The notes under the pieces were generated by a model that was not told the DNA's origin, ran no database searches, and saw nothing but the letters and a program-made list of their open reading frames with translations. The translations under genes were made by a program, and so were the position numbers. 64,000 nt of DNA from CAYNWT01 sp964450955 (GTDB taxonomy: Bacteria; Planctomycetota; Planctomycetia; Planctomycetales; Planctomycetaceae): assembly GCA_964450955.1 (NCBI GenBank), contig CAYVFI010000003.1:201635-265634 (forward strand), in the 5' to 3' direction. Positions within the stretch are counted from its first letter, which is position 1; the number at the start of each line of letters is the position of its first letter. This document shows, in pieces, positions 7,770 to 17,500 of this stretch.

Positions 7770-10490
7770 GTGATTCGACTGACACATCGAGCACTTCGTT
7801 GTTTACCCGTTTACTTAGCTCCGGCCAAAACACGCATCGCGGTTTTGTCGGTCGCATTTGCAACTGCCATGATGACGGGCTGTGGCGGGGGTGACGACGC
7901 TCCAGTCGAACCCGAGGGCGCCGAGGGTGGCGCAGCGACAGCTGCTGCAGCTCCGGCCAAGCCTCCAGCCCAGGCCGCAGCGCCGAAGGCGGGCGGTGGC
8001 AACGGACGGATGCCGGTGATGCCGGGCGGCGGTGGTGGCAACGGTCGGATGCCGGTGATGCCGGGTGGCGGCGGTGGCAATGGCCGGATGCCGGTCATGC
8101 CGGGCGGCGGCGGAGGAGGCGGCAGCCCAAGCCTGGCCGGTGATCAGGATTTCCAGTTGTTGCCTGAACCAAAACGTTCTTCGGATTTTGGCACATGGAG
8201 TGCCGAAGACTACAAGGAGTCTGTCAGAGAACGCGATCAGCAGGCAATCGAAGCGATTGAATGGCTTGCCAGTAACAAAGCAGACGACGCTTCAGCCTCG
8301 CTGCTAATTGAACTTCTTGTGATTGCGAAAGAACCAGCGAAGCAACCTCCAGCCGGCGCGAGTGGTGGCCGTCGTGGACCGGGTGCTGGTCCAGGCCGAC
8401 GCGGTGCGCCGCCTGCCAATAATGGCCGATCACCTGCATTGCCTGGCGGTCGACAAAGCGCTCCAGGCGGTGGCGGTTCAGGCGCTGACGTCGGTTCACT
8501 CGAACCTCATATGATTCAGCAGGTACTGATCGCCGCAATCTCCGGTGATATCGAGAATCTGCTATTCGCATCCGCCCTCGTGCAAAACGGGCCGCCTCAG
8601 GGCTACGGTGGCCAGAATGGACCACCGCAAGGTTATGGTCAAAGTGGTGGAGACCAAAGTGGACCACCTCAGGGTTACGGCCAAAACGGCCCTCCCGGCG
8701 GTGGTGACGGTGGCTATGGTGGTGGCGACGGCGGCGGACAAAACGGACCGCCTCCGGGCTACAACAGCGGTGCTCCCGGTGGCGGCGGTTTCGGTGGTGG
8801 TGACAGCAATGCAGGTGGTCCACCACCGGGGTACAACAGCGGAGTCCCTGGCGGTAACAGCAGTGGGGGCGGCGGTGGAAACAGTCAATCCGGAAATCGT
8901 GGCGGTGCGGCCAATCGAGGTGGCGGCGGTGCTGGAAACTTCGGTGCAGGAGACTACTCCAACTACGGCACGTTGGACATGAACCAGTTTGTTGGTTCTG
9001 TCGTGACCGGTCTCATTAAGATTGACTCGCCCAAGGCATGGCATGGGGTTGAACAATTGCTGGAGGGAACACTTTCCAGTCCAATCGATTCTGCCGCGAC
9101 CAGCGAAATGGTTCTCAAGACTCTCATGGCTAACTACGGTGGTCCAGGGCACCCGACACACTTGCTGTTGTCTGGCTTGGTCAAGCAGGATACTCCTCAG
9201 GGTCAGAAGGCTATTGAGCTTTTCACGGACTACGCGGGAACAGCAATCGACCAATTGATCGGTCTGGTTGAGCCTGCTTCTGAGGAAGTTGCTGACGCAG
9301 GAAACGGAGGTCGGAATGCCGGCTTCGGAGGCGGCCGCGGTCCGGCTGGCCTTGGTGGTGGCCGTGGTCCGGTTGGTCTTGGTGGTGGCAGCGCCCGCGG
9401 TCCGGTTGGCCTCGGTGGTGGCGGTGGTGCCGGACTGGCTGACGGCGGTGGTGGCCGCGGTCCGGTTGGCGGTGGTGGCCGCGGTCCGGTTGGCGGTGGT
9501 GGGCGCGGTCCCGCTGGCTTCGGTGGCGGTGGAGACTCTGGCGGTGGCGCTCCACCGACGCAAAACATCCAGACGCTGTCGATGAACTCCAACACACGAG
9601 CAATGACTGAAGAACAGTTAAAGAACTTCACAACGTTTCTTTGGAACCGCGACTTCGCACAGTCAGTGGCTATGAAACTAAGCGAAGCTCCCACACTTAG
9701 TGAAGCAGCACAATTGCTGGCTCTTGCAGGCTCGCTTCCGACTTCAGATGCCCGAAAGGCATGCTTCAATATCCTGGCGTCTAACACAGACGGCCCCGAC
9801 TCATTCATTAACGCGGGCTTCTTTAACCGTGTTGCCAGAGACCCGGGACTTTTGGTTGCCCTAAAAGGTCTGCCTCAAAAAAGACGTGGGCAGGGTAGCC
9901 TTCAGGGCCGATGGGACGAAGCGATTAAGCAATCAGCGCTCGCACTTCGGGATCGCCTGAAGGGCGCTGTCCAGCGGGGCGGTGGCGGTGCGGGTGGTGC
10001 CGTGCCAACCTCAATGATTAAACTTCATGCACGGGCAACGCCGGATGCGGTGCTTCGCCAAAGTTGGCCGCGTGACGTGTCAGGCTTGGTTGGGGAAAGC
10101 ACGCCCGGCAGCACTGAACTGCTTTACGTGCAGGTCCGAGCCGCAGACAATCTCAAGAAGGTTCTGAAGCACTACCAGGGCCGCGTTGGTTCCAGCCACA
10201 AAAAGGTGGAGCAAAACGATCCCAATCGACGCATTACCTGGCTGACCGGTGTTCGAACACTAAAGACCGGAATCAAGCGATCGATTGATGTCATCTTCAG
10301 CGAAGATCGGGCAGGTGCAGGTGGCGGTGGCGGCAATGGCCGCGGTCCCACTGGTTTCGGTGGCGCCGGTCCGGCTGGGGGTGGAGGTGCCCGCGGTGGC
10401 GCGGCACCAACCAGTGCCCTGATCGAGATTATTATCGTGGATACCCCAAACCCGAATCCGGCCGTTAACAACGCCAGTTTGGATAAGTAA
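7770..10490 (+). CDS. Large Gly-rich repeat lipoprotein of unknown function
   Basis: A 906-residue protein starting at GTG with AGGGGA a few bases upstream. The leader (about residues 20-38, TRIAVLSVAFATAMMTGC) ends in a lipobox-like MTGC, so the mature protein would start at Cys38 and be lipid-anchored. Low-complexity blocks separate ordered, mostly helical segments: three copies of a GGNGRMPVMPG unit at 75-115, an NGPPQGYG/PPPGYNSG block at about 270-380, and an RGPVGLGGG/RGPVGGGG block at about 520-590. The ordered segments (for example FTTFLWNRDFAQSVAMKLSE and DPGLLVALKGLPQKRRGQG) contain no recognised catalytic motif. The Gly/Pro-rich blocks look like flexible extracytoplasmic linkers. 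Strong terminator downstream; the function is unknown. Confidence 0.75.
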   Translation: MIRLTHRALRCLPVYLAPAKTRIAVLSVAFATAMMTGCGGGDDAPVEPEGAEGGAATAAAAPAKPPAQAAAPKAGGGNGRMPVMPGGGGGNGRMPVMPGGGGGNGRMPVMPGGGGGGGSPSLAGDQDFQLLPEPKRSSDFGTWSAEDYKESVRERDQQAIEAIEWLASNKADDASASLLIELLVIAKEPAKQPPAGASGGRRGPGAGPGRRGAPPANNGRSPALPGGRQSAPGGGGSGADVGSLEPHMIQQVLIAAISGDIENLLFASALVQNGPPQGYGGQNGPPQGYGQSGGDQSGPPQGYGQNGPPGGGDGGYGGGDGGGQNGPPPGYNSGAPGGGGFGGGDSNAGGPPPGYNSGVPGGNSSGGGGGNSQSGNRGGAANRGGGGAGNFGAGDYSNYGTLDMNQFVGSVVTGLIKIDSPKAWHGVEQLLEGTLSSPIDSAATSEMVLKTLMANYGGPGHPTHLLLSGLVKQDTPQGQKAIELFTDYAGTAIDQLIGLVEPASEEVADAGNGGRNAGFGGGRGPAGLGGGRGPVGLGGGSARGPVGLGGGGGAGLADGGGGRGPVGGGGRGPVGGGGRGPAGFGGGGDSGGGAPPTQNIQTLSMNSNTRAMTEEQLKNFTTFLWNRDFAQSVAMKLSEAPTLSEAAQLLALAGSLPTSDARKACFNILASNTDGPDSFINAGFFNRVARDPGLLVALKGLPQKRRGQGSLQGRWDEAIKQSALALRDRLKGAVQRGGGGAGGAVPTSMIKLHARATPDAVLRQSWPRDVSGLVGESTPGSTELLYVQVRAADNLKKVLKHYQGRVGSSHKKVEQNDPNRRITWLTGVRTLKTGIKRSIDVIFSEDRAGAGGGGGNGRGPTGFGGAGPAGGGGARGGAAPTSALIEIIIVDTPNPNPAVNNASLDK
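7990..8113 (+). repeat. Three tandem copies of a GGNGRMPVMPGGG-coding unit
   Basis: Three near-identical units of 36-39 bp encode GGGNGRMPVMPG. They differ mainly at third codon positions (for example AACGGACGG, AACGGTCGG, AATGGCCGG) and in the number of Gly codons. Confidence 0.85.
9325..9540 (+). repeat. RGPVGLGGG / RGPVGGGG coding repeats
   Basis: Seven or so imperfect copies of a unit encoding RGP(V/A)G(L/F)GGG in the same lipoprotein gene, with variable Gly tract length. Several units share the block CGCGGTCCGGTTGGC at the DNA level. Confidence 0.75.
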
Positions 10491-10508
10491 GGGGCTTTTT
10501 CCCAAACA

Positions 10509-10540
10509 AGCCCGTCGTGTACCGCACGGCGGGCTTTTTT
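10509..10540 (+). terminator. Intrinsic terminator after the Gly-rich lipoprotein
   Basis: An 11-bp stem (AGCCCGTCGTG, 10509-10519, with CACGGCGGGCT, 10525-10535; one G-U pair) and a 5-base loop are followed directly by TTTTT. It lies 19 bases after the stop codon. Confidence 0.9.
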
Positions 10541-10688
10541 CATACTTACAAGGCCAGAACCGGCGTTGCCGCGACCAGGCAAGCTGGTACACTTCGCCGC
10601 TTAGGCCTACGCTGGCACCCAGCCGATTTGCCCAGAATGCCGCACGGCATCACTGGTGACGGCTCTCCCTGCACTACGAAACTGTCTG

Positions 10689-12503
10689 ATGAAACGCTCC
10701 GATCTCCGAAACATCGCCATCATTGCGCACGTTGACCATGGGAAGACATCGCTGGTCGACTGCATGCTGCGGCACAGCGGCCACTTCCGTGAATCACAAC
10801 TGCAGGGCGATTGCATTCTGGATTCGAATGATCTCGAACGCGAGCGGGGCATCACAATCCTCGCCAAAAACATCGCACTCACTTACGAAGATGTGCGCAT
10901 CAATATTATCGACACGCCTGGTCACGCAGACTTCGGTGGTGAGGTCGAACGTGTTCTTCAAATGGCCGACGGCGCACTGTTGTTGGTCGATGCGTTTGAA
11001 GGGCCGGGACCACAGACTCGGTTCGTACTGAACAAGGCTCTTGAGTGCGGACTGAAGGTGCTGGTGGTTATCAATAAAGTTGACCGTCCTGACTGTCGGC
11101 CCGACGAAGTGGTCTCCGAAACATTCGACCTGCTGGTCGATCTTGGCGCGGATGATGAAACGTTGGATTTTCCTTACGTCTTCACAAGCGCGAAAGAAGG
11201 CTTTGCGACTCACGACGCAACCAAACCAACCGACAACATGAGCGCGTTGCTGGATCTCATTGTTAAGGAAGTCCCACCACCGGAAGTGGAACCGGACCAA
11301 CCGTTGCAGATGATGGTGACGTCATTGGACTGGTCTGAGTACGTCGGCCGCGTTGCAACGGGGCGATTAAACAGTGGTCGTATCCGTCAGGGCGAAACCA
11401 TCGCGCTGCTAAGAGAAGACGGCAAGGTTCAAAATGCGACTGTTGAGAAGCTTGAGATCTTCGACAAGCTTGGTCGAGTCGAAACAACGGAAGCGTCTGC
11501 TGGTGAAATTGTTGCCATCTCTGGGTTGCCCGATCCGGAAATCGGTGACACGGTTGCCTGTCGGGATAAGCCCGTTGCACTGGACCGCATCAGCGTTGAC
11601 GAACCGACGCTGTCGATGGTGTTTACGATTAACTCGTCACCGCTGGTTGGCATTGATGGCAAATACGTCACCACACGGAACCTCCGCGACCGACTGATGC
11701 GTGAACTCGAATCCAACGTCGCGCTGCGAGTCGAAGAGACGGAGTTCAAAGACCAGTTCAAGGTCTCCGGGCGTGGTGTTCTGCACCTGTCGGTTCTTAT
11801 CGAACAGATGCGACGTGAAGGCTACGAACTTTCCGTTGGTAAACCCGAAGTCATTCGGAAGCAGATTGACGGGAAATGGCACGAACCATTCGAACTCATG
11901 ACCGTTGATGTTCCGGCCAACGATGTTGGTCCCGTCATGGAACTTGCCGGCGCACGTCGTGGTGTTTTGAAAGACATGTCGGCCAACGAATCCGGACTGA
12001 CTCATCTTGAGTTCACCATTCCGGCTCGCGGTTTAATTGGGCTAAGGACAAAGTTGCTTAACGCGACTCGCGGCGAGGCGATCATGAACCATCGCTTCGA
12101 AAGCTATCAGCGAGTGGAAGGCGAACTGCCGACCCGGCAAAACGGTGTTTTGATTTCGCAGGTCCAGGGCAAGGCCGTCGGTTACGCGATCTGGAAGCTG
12201 CAGGATCGTGGCGAGTTCTTCATTAAGGTCGGCGACGACGTCTATGAAGGCATGATTGTGGGTGAGAACTCACGCGACAGCGACATGGTGGTTAACCCGA
12301 TTAAGGAAAAGAAACTGACGAACGTCCGATCATCGGGTGCCGACGACGCGATCATGGTGAAGCCACCACGCGACATGTCACTGGAAGCGGCGCTTGAGTA
12401 CATCGAAGCGGACGAGTACGTTGAGATTACGCCGACGTGCATTCGTCTTCGAAAGATCCATCTCACAGAGAATGCTCGCAAGCGTTCGAATCGTGTTTCG
12501 TAG
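10689..12503 (+). CDS. typA: Translational GTPase TypA/BipA
   Basis: A 604-residue ribosome-associated GTPase of the EF-G/LepA class, linked in other bacteria to ribosome assembly at low temperature and stress responses. The GTPase motifs are AHVDHGKTS (13-21), RGITI (53-57), DTPGHADFGGE (75-85) and NKVDRPD. They are followed by the beta-barrel domain II, an EF-G-like domain (VSGRGVLHLSVLIEQMRREG) and the TypA C-terminal region (GLIGLRTKLLNATRGEAIMN, then RSSGADDAIMVKPP). GTG at 10656 is possible, but ATG at 10689 gives the usual start (MKRSDLRNIAIIAHVDHGKT) and the usual family length. The gene is followed after 65 bases by the sulfatase gene. Confidence 0.96.
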   Translation: MKRSDLRNIAIIAHVDHGKTSLVDCMLRHSGHFRESQLQGDCILDSNDLERERGITILAKNIALTYEDVRINIIDTPGHADFGGEVERVLQMADGALLLVDAFEGPGPQTRFVLNKALECGLKVLVVINKVDRPDCRPDEVVSETFDLLVDLGADDETLDFPYVFTSAKEGFATHDATKPTDNMSALLDLIVKEVPPPEVEPDQPLQMMVTSLDWSEYVGRVATGRLNSGRIRQGETIALLREDGKVQNATVEKLEIFDKLGRVETTEASAGEIVAISGLPDPEIGDTVACRDKPVALDRISVDEPTLSMVFTINSSPLVGIDGKYVTTRNLRDRLMRELESNVALRVEETEFKDQFKVSGRGVLHLSVLIEQMRREGYELSVGKPEVIRKQIDGKWHEPFELMTVDVPANDVGPVMELAGARRGVLKDMSANESGLTHLEFTIPARGLIGLRTKLLNATRGEAIMNHRFESYQRVEGELPTRQNGVLISQVQGKAVGYAIWKLQDRGEFFIKVGDDVYEGMIVGENSRDSDMVVNPIKEKKLTNVRSSGADDAIMVKPPRDMSLEAALEYIEADEYVEITPTCIRLRKIHLTENARKRSNRVS

Positions 12504-12568
12504 CGGCTGCCGCTGTTGCTGAGCGCGATTCCGGGCAATAATGGTGGCCCTTCCTATCGAGAGCCACC

Positions 12569-14473
12569 ATGCGAACACTCTTGCTGCTTATTGTCGTTTC
12601 TCCCGTTGCGATCGCTGCCGACAAGCCCAACTTCCTGTGGCTGATTTCGGAAGACAACTCGAAACACTTTCTCAGGCTGTTTGACGAACACGGCGCTGAG
12701 ACACCTCATATTGCGAGACTGGCCGAACACGGTTTGCTGTTCGACCACGCGTTCTCCAACGCGCCCGTTTGTTCCGTCGCGCGAACAACGTTGGTCACGG
12801 GATGCTATGGGCCGCGAATCGGAACGCACTACCATCGCCGAGCCGCAATGGCTCCGCTGCCGGATGGGCTGAAATTGTTCCCCGCATACCTGCGCGAGGC
12901 CGGGTATTATACGACCAACAAGGCAAAGACTGACTACAACGTGCTGGGTGTTGAGGGTGCGTGGGATGCATCATCCAACAAAGCCAGCTGGCGGAATCGA
13001 GCAGACGGGCAGCCGTTTTTTCACAAGCAAACATTCACAACCACGCACGAGGGCTCGCTGCACTTTCCGATTGCCGATGTGAAGAACAAGCCAACCAAAA
13101 CGGACCCCGGAACCGTGTTCGTTAATCCAAGGCACCCGCAGACAGAATTATTCAGGTACACCTACGCTCGGTACCACGACAATATCATGACGGTTGATCG
13201 GCAGATCGGGAGTGTCGTTGACCAACTCACTTCGGACGGTTTGCTGGAAGATACTTTCATCTTCTACTTCGGCGACCACGGCGGTGTGCTGCCCGGCAGT
13301 AAGGGCTACGCATACGAAACCGGTTTGCACGTTCCGCTTGTGGTTCGTATTCCGGAAAAATGGAAGCACCTCGCCGATTTCGAAATTGGCAGTCACGTTG
13401 ATGGCTTCGTGAGCTTTGTCGATTTTGGGCCAACGCTGTTGCAACTTGCTGGCGTAAACGTGCCCGACGCTATGGACGGAAAACCGTTCCTTGGCGCCGG
13501 GATCACAGCCGCTGAGGTGAACGCCCGCGACGAGACGTTTGGGTACGCCGACCGGTTCGATGAGAAAATCGACTTCGTCCGCACGATGCGTAAAGGCAAA
13601 TACAAATACATCCGCAACTTCACCCCGTTCAACTACGACGGGCTGCAAAACAACTACCGCTACATTCAGGCCGCGTATGCGGAATGGCGGCAGCTTTACG
13701 ACGATGGCCGACTAAACGCCGTTCAGAAGATGTTCTTCGAACCACGACCGATGGAAGAACTTTACGACGTCGAAGCGGACCCATACGAAACGAATAACCT
13801 CATCGCATCTGCTCCACTGGAAACGCTTCAGGATCTTCGCCGCGGTTTGGCTCAGCACATCCGCGACACACATGACCTGAGCATGCTGCCCGAAAGCGTG
13901 ATGATTGCCGAAGCGTTCAAAAACCCGGTAGCGTGGGGCGAACAAAACGCTGACCGACTTTGGGAGCTGCAACAAATCGCCATGCCGGGGACGGATTCAT
14001 TTGAGGTCGCGCGAAAGTGGATTGAACCGGCATTGGATTCACCGGATGCGATGAAACGCTACTGGGCTGCGGTCTCATGCAGCGTGTTTGGTGCCCCCGC
14101 GCGGGCCTTGTCTGACAAATTTCGCAAGCTGGCCGCGGAGGACAGCAACCTGCTGGTTCGAACTCGAGCCGCAGAGTTCCTCGCGCTGCACGAGAAAACG
14201 AACCCGATGCCTGTGCTTGTCGATGTGCTGGGCAAAACCCGCAACGCTGTCCAGGCAAACGAGATTTTGAACACAGTCGTCATGCTACGGGACGGTCGGC
14301 ATCGCTACGATCTTCCGATTAAACGCGAACATGTTCATCAAAGCATTCGCGATACGACCGACGTCAAGCGCCGCCTGGACTACCTGACCAGCGAGCGCGG
14401 GCGCGGCGAACGTTGGGTTCGGCCGAAACAAAACCGGCGGAATCGCAAACGCGGCAAGAAGGCAGAGCAATGA
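12569..14473 (+). CDS. Secreted sulfatase with C-terminal HEAT-like segment
   Basis: A 634-residue arylsulfatase-family enzyme that hydrolyses sulfate esters or sulfamates, probably of a polysaccharide. Signal peptide at 1-17. The active-site region is NAPVCSVARTTLVTGCYGPR with Cys68 as the formylglycine precursor; the motif is CSVAR rather than the classical C-x-P/A-x-R, a variant I remember from planctomycete sulfatases. Metal-ligand candidates are SEDN (27-30) and YFGDHGG, with the substrate-side segment GYAYETGLHVPLVVRIP. The MEELYDVEADPYETNNL segment is typical of the family. Residues from about 485 on resemble HEAT-type helix pairs (AMKRYWAAVSCSVFGAPARA, LLVRTRAAEFLALHE), then a very basic tail (KQNRRNRKRGKKAEQ). 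The next gene starts 69 bases downstream and is likely co-transcribed. Confidence 0.9.
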   Translation: MRTLLLLIVVSPVAIAADKPNFLWLISEDNSKHFLRLFDEHGAETPHIARLAEHGLLFDHAFSNAPVCSVARTTLVTGCYGPRIGTHYHRRAAMAPLPDGLKLFPAYLREAGYYTTNKAKTDYNVLGVEGAWDASSNKASWRNRADGQPFFHKQTFTTTHEGSLHFPIADVKNKPTKTDPGTVFVNPRHPQTELFRYTYARYHDNIMTVDRQIGSVVDQLTSDGLLEDTFIFYFGDHGGVLPGSKGYAYETGLHVPLVVRIPEKWKHLADFEIGSHVDGFVSFVDFGPTLLQLAGVNVPDAMDGKPFLGAGITAAEVNARDETFGYADRFDEKIDFVRTMRKGKYKYIRNFTPFNYDGLQNNYRYIQAAYAEWRQLYDDGRLNAVQKMFFEPRPMEELYDVEADPYETNNLIASAPLETLQDLRRGLAQHIRDTHDLSMLPESVMIAEAFKNPVAWGEQNADRLWELQQIAMPGTDSFEVARKWIEPALDSPDAMKRYWAAVSCSVFGAPARALSDKFRKLAAEDSNLLVRTRAAEFLALHEKTNPMPVLVDVLGKTRNAVQANEILNTVVMLRDGRHRYDLPIKREHVHQSIRDTTDVKRRLDYLTSERGRGERWVRPKQNRRNRKRGKKAEQ

Positions 14474-14542
14474 TTGCTGTCGCAAAGATCGTCTGCACGC
14501 TTTGCCCTCACAATCGATAGACAAACGCCGGGACACCAACAG

Positions 14543-17500
14543 ATGACCGTTCAATCGCTGGCCCGCCGGGTTCTGATTGTTCTTGCCGCCGCCACCTGCG
14601 TGCAAGCGGAAGAACCAACTCATGTGTTCCTGCTTGTCGGTCAGTCCAATATGGCGGGCCGTGCCGCGATTGAAGACGCCGACAGGTCGGCCATCGATGG
14701 CGCGAGTCTTTGGGACATTGGCGAGAAGACGTGGAAGCCGGCGGTTGCTCCGTTCAATCTGTATTCACCACATCGCAAGTCTGCCAGCATGCAGCGACTG
14801 AATTGTGGTCCGGCATTTGTCCGCGAGTATCTCCGCACACATCCCGGCGTGAAAGTTGGAATTGTCTGCGCGGCCCGAGGTGGAACCAGCATCGAAGAAT
14901 GGAAGAAGGGGCGTACGCAGCCGTGGCCACTATATGACACCGCGGTCAACGCAACCCGCGACGCGCTGGCTGGGGGCGACGCGGAACTCAAAGGCATTCT
15001 CTGGCATCAGGGCGAAGGTAATTCGAGTCGCTGGGATTTCTATCCAGCGAAGCTGAAGGATTTGATCGCAAACTTTCGAGCGGACCTTGGGGCACCCAAA
15101 GTCCCTTTTGTGTTCTCGCAGTTGGGGACATGGCGACGCGAATACCGAGCGTTCAATCAGATGATCGTTCAGCAGCCGCAGTACATTCCGCATACTTTGT
15201 GTGTGCGAACCGCTGGCTTGTCGAGGATTGACCAGGCTCACTTCGATGCAGAGGCGCAGCGCGAACTGGGGCGTCGGTACGCGAAAGCGATCGAGCGTTT
15301 GTCGAGCTCAACGGTTCCGTTTCTTGCGACCAATTCGCAGACTTTTAGCAGCACGTACTCGGTTCCGCGCGGTGTTCAGTCGGGGCGGTTCGAACTTAGC
15401 GCAGACATTACGCTGGAGAAGCTTGAGGGAACCGCTGCGTCTGTTTGGTTCGGGAATCAGTTGAACTTCGGGTTTGATAGCCGTAGCGGGAAGTTGTTTG
15501 TAGAAGGGCCCGCTGTTGGGAAGTCGCCAAAACACCTGGCGAACACACGTGACTTCATCAGTGCCGGGTTGGCGTTCCAATTCTCTGCTATCCGTGACGA
15601 GAATGGAGAACTGACAATTTCGTTGAACCGGAAACCGGTGTTCAAGACCAACAAGCTGACAGGACTGCCGCTGATGTTTCGGTTCAGGCCACATCGGAAC
15701 ACGATGTCAGTTGCAAATCTTTCGCTGGCAGGCGACCTCACGGTTCCGCCAGTCCAGTTGGCTATCGAGTCACCGATCGTGCCGGTGTTGATTGGTAAAG
15801 AGACAACTGTCGCCCGTTTGAGTCTTCAAGCCACGAAGCGGATGCGGTTGGTTGGTGCCAGGGTCTCGACGGACGGTACAAGCAGTTTGGCCAATATAGA
15901 ATCACTGTCATTGGTTGCTGCAGCCGCCGGACGAATTGAACTTCTCGGGTCAGACGCACGAAAGCAAATCCAGACAACTATCGATTTGCAGACTGGACTG
16001 CACACGCTTCAGCTGATCGCCAAGATCAAAGGGTCAGCCAGTTTGCAGAATTCGATTCGAACTCAATTGCTGTCCCTGATCTTCACGGATGGCAAAGGCG
16101 CCCGGTTCGAGATTAAGCCTGATGAGGGGCATGAAGTCCATGTTCTACGTCTTGCGGCGCCGATCCATCGGCAGGGTGACTTTGATTGCCACACCACCCG
16201 CATCCCGGGAATCGCGCGAACGCCGCAGGGAACGCTGCTGGCTGTTTATGACCTGCGATACAACAGTCGGAAGGACCTGCAGGAACACATCGACATCGGG
16301 CTTTCGCGTTCGACCGACAACGGAAAGACGTGGGAACAGCCACGGCCAATCATGGATATGGGTGAGTTCGGCGGGAAGCCGCAGAAGGAAAACGGCTGTT
16401 CGGATCCGAATATCCTGGTCGATGCCAACACGGGCGAAATTTTCGTGTCCGCTGTTTGGACTCATGGCAAGCCGAATACTCACCAGTGGGTTGGTCGCGG
16501 CTCGGAACCGGGGTTCGGGCTGAACCAAAGTTCGCAGTTCATGATCGTGCGATCGACCGACGATGGAAAGACATGGTCAAAGCCCACCAACGTGACACGG
16601 CAGCTCAAAGACGAAGCCTGGTGGCTGTTCGCTCCGGCGCCCGGAAACGGCATCACGCTTCGGGATGGTACTTTGGTTATGCCGACGCAGGGCCGCGATG
16701 AAAATGGGCACCCGTTCTCGAACCTGATGCACAGCCGAGATCATGGCCAGACGTGGACGCTAAGTGTTCCTGCTCGCGATAACACGACTGAGTGTTCCGT
16801 CGCTGAACTGTCCGACGGTTCTTTGATGCTGAATATGCGAGACAACCGTAACCGGAACGACAAGAGCAGGAAAAACGGTCGAGCCATTAGCGTCACAGAT
16901 GACTTGGGCAAAACCTGGACCCTTCATAAAACAGATCACGGTGCGCTGCGTGAACCGGTGTGTATGGCATCGTTAATTTCGCACACGCGTCAAAACGGCC
17001 AACATGTTCTCGTGTTCTCGAATCCGAACTCCAAAACCAGTCGCAAGCGTATGACTGTGCAGTTTAGTTTCGATGATGGCGCGACATGGCCACGAGAGCA
17101 CCATGTGCTTTTGGATGAACGCGGCGGGGCGTACTCAAGTCTGGTGATGCTTGACGATGACACCGTTGGGATTCTTTACGAATCCAGCCAGGCCAACTTG
17201 GTTTACCAAACTGTGCCCGTTCCTACACCGCCAGTGAAGGAGCCTAAACCTGCAAATAAAGAGCCACGATCTGACAAAGCAAACAGCAACGCGGCGCTAT
17301 CGCGGATCATGTTTGGTTCGTGCATCAAGCAGCAAAACCCGGTTCCGATTTTCAAGACGATCGTCGAACAGAAACCCGATCTGTTTCTGTTTGTCGGCGA
17401 CAACATCTACGCAGATACAAACGACTTGCGGGTCATGCGGGACAAGTATGGACAGTTGAATTCACTGGCAGGCTTCAGGCGTTTGCGCGAATCAACGTCG

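Noticed and set aside
8562..9563. Long minus-strand open frames of 333, 192 and 126 codons opposite the Gly-rich lipoprotein gene
   Set aside because: They are shadows of GC-rich repetitive codons; their proteins are Thr/Ala- or Pro-rich low complexity without start signals or known domains.
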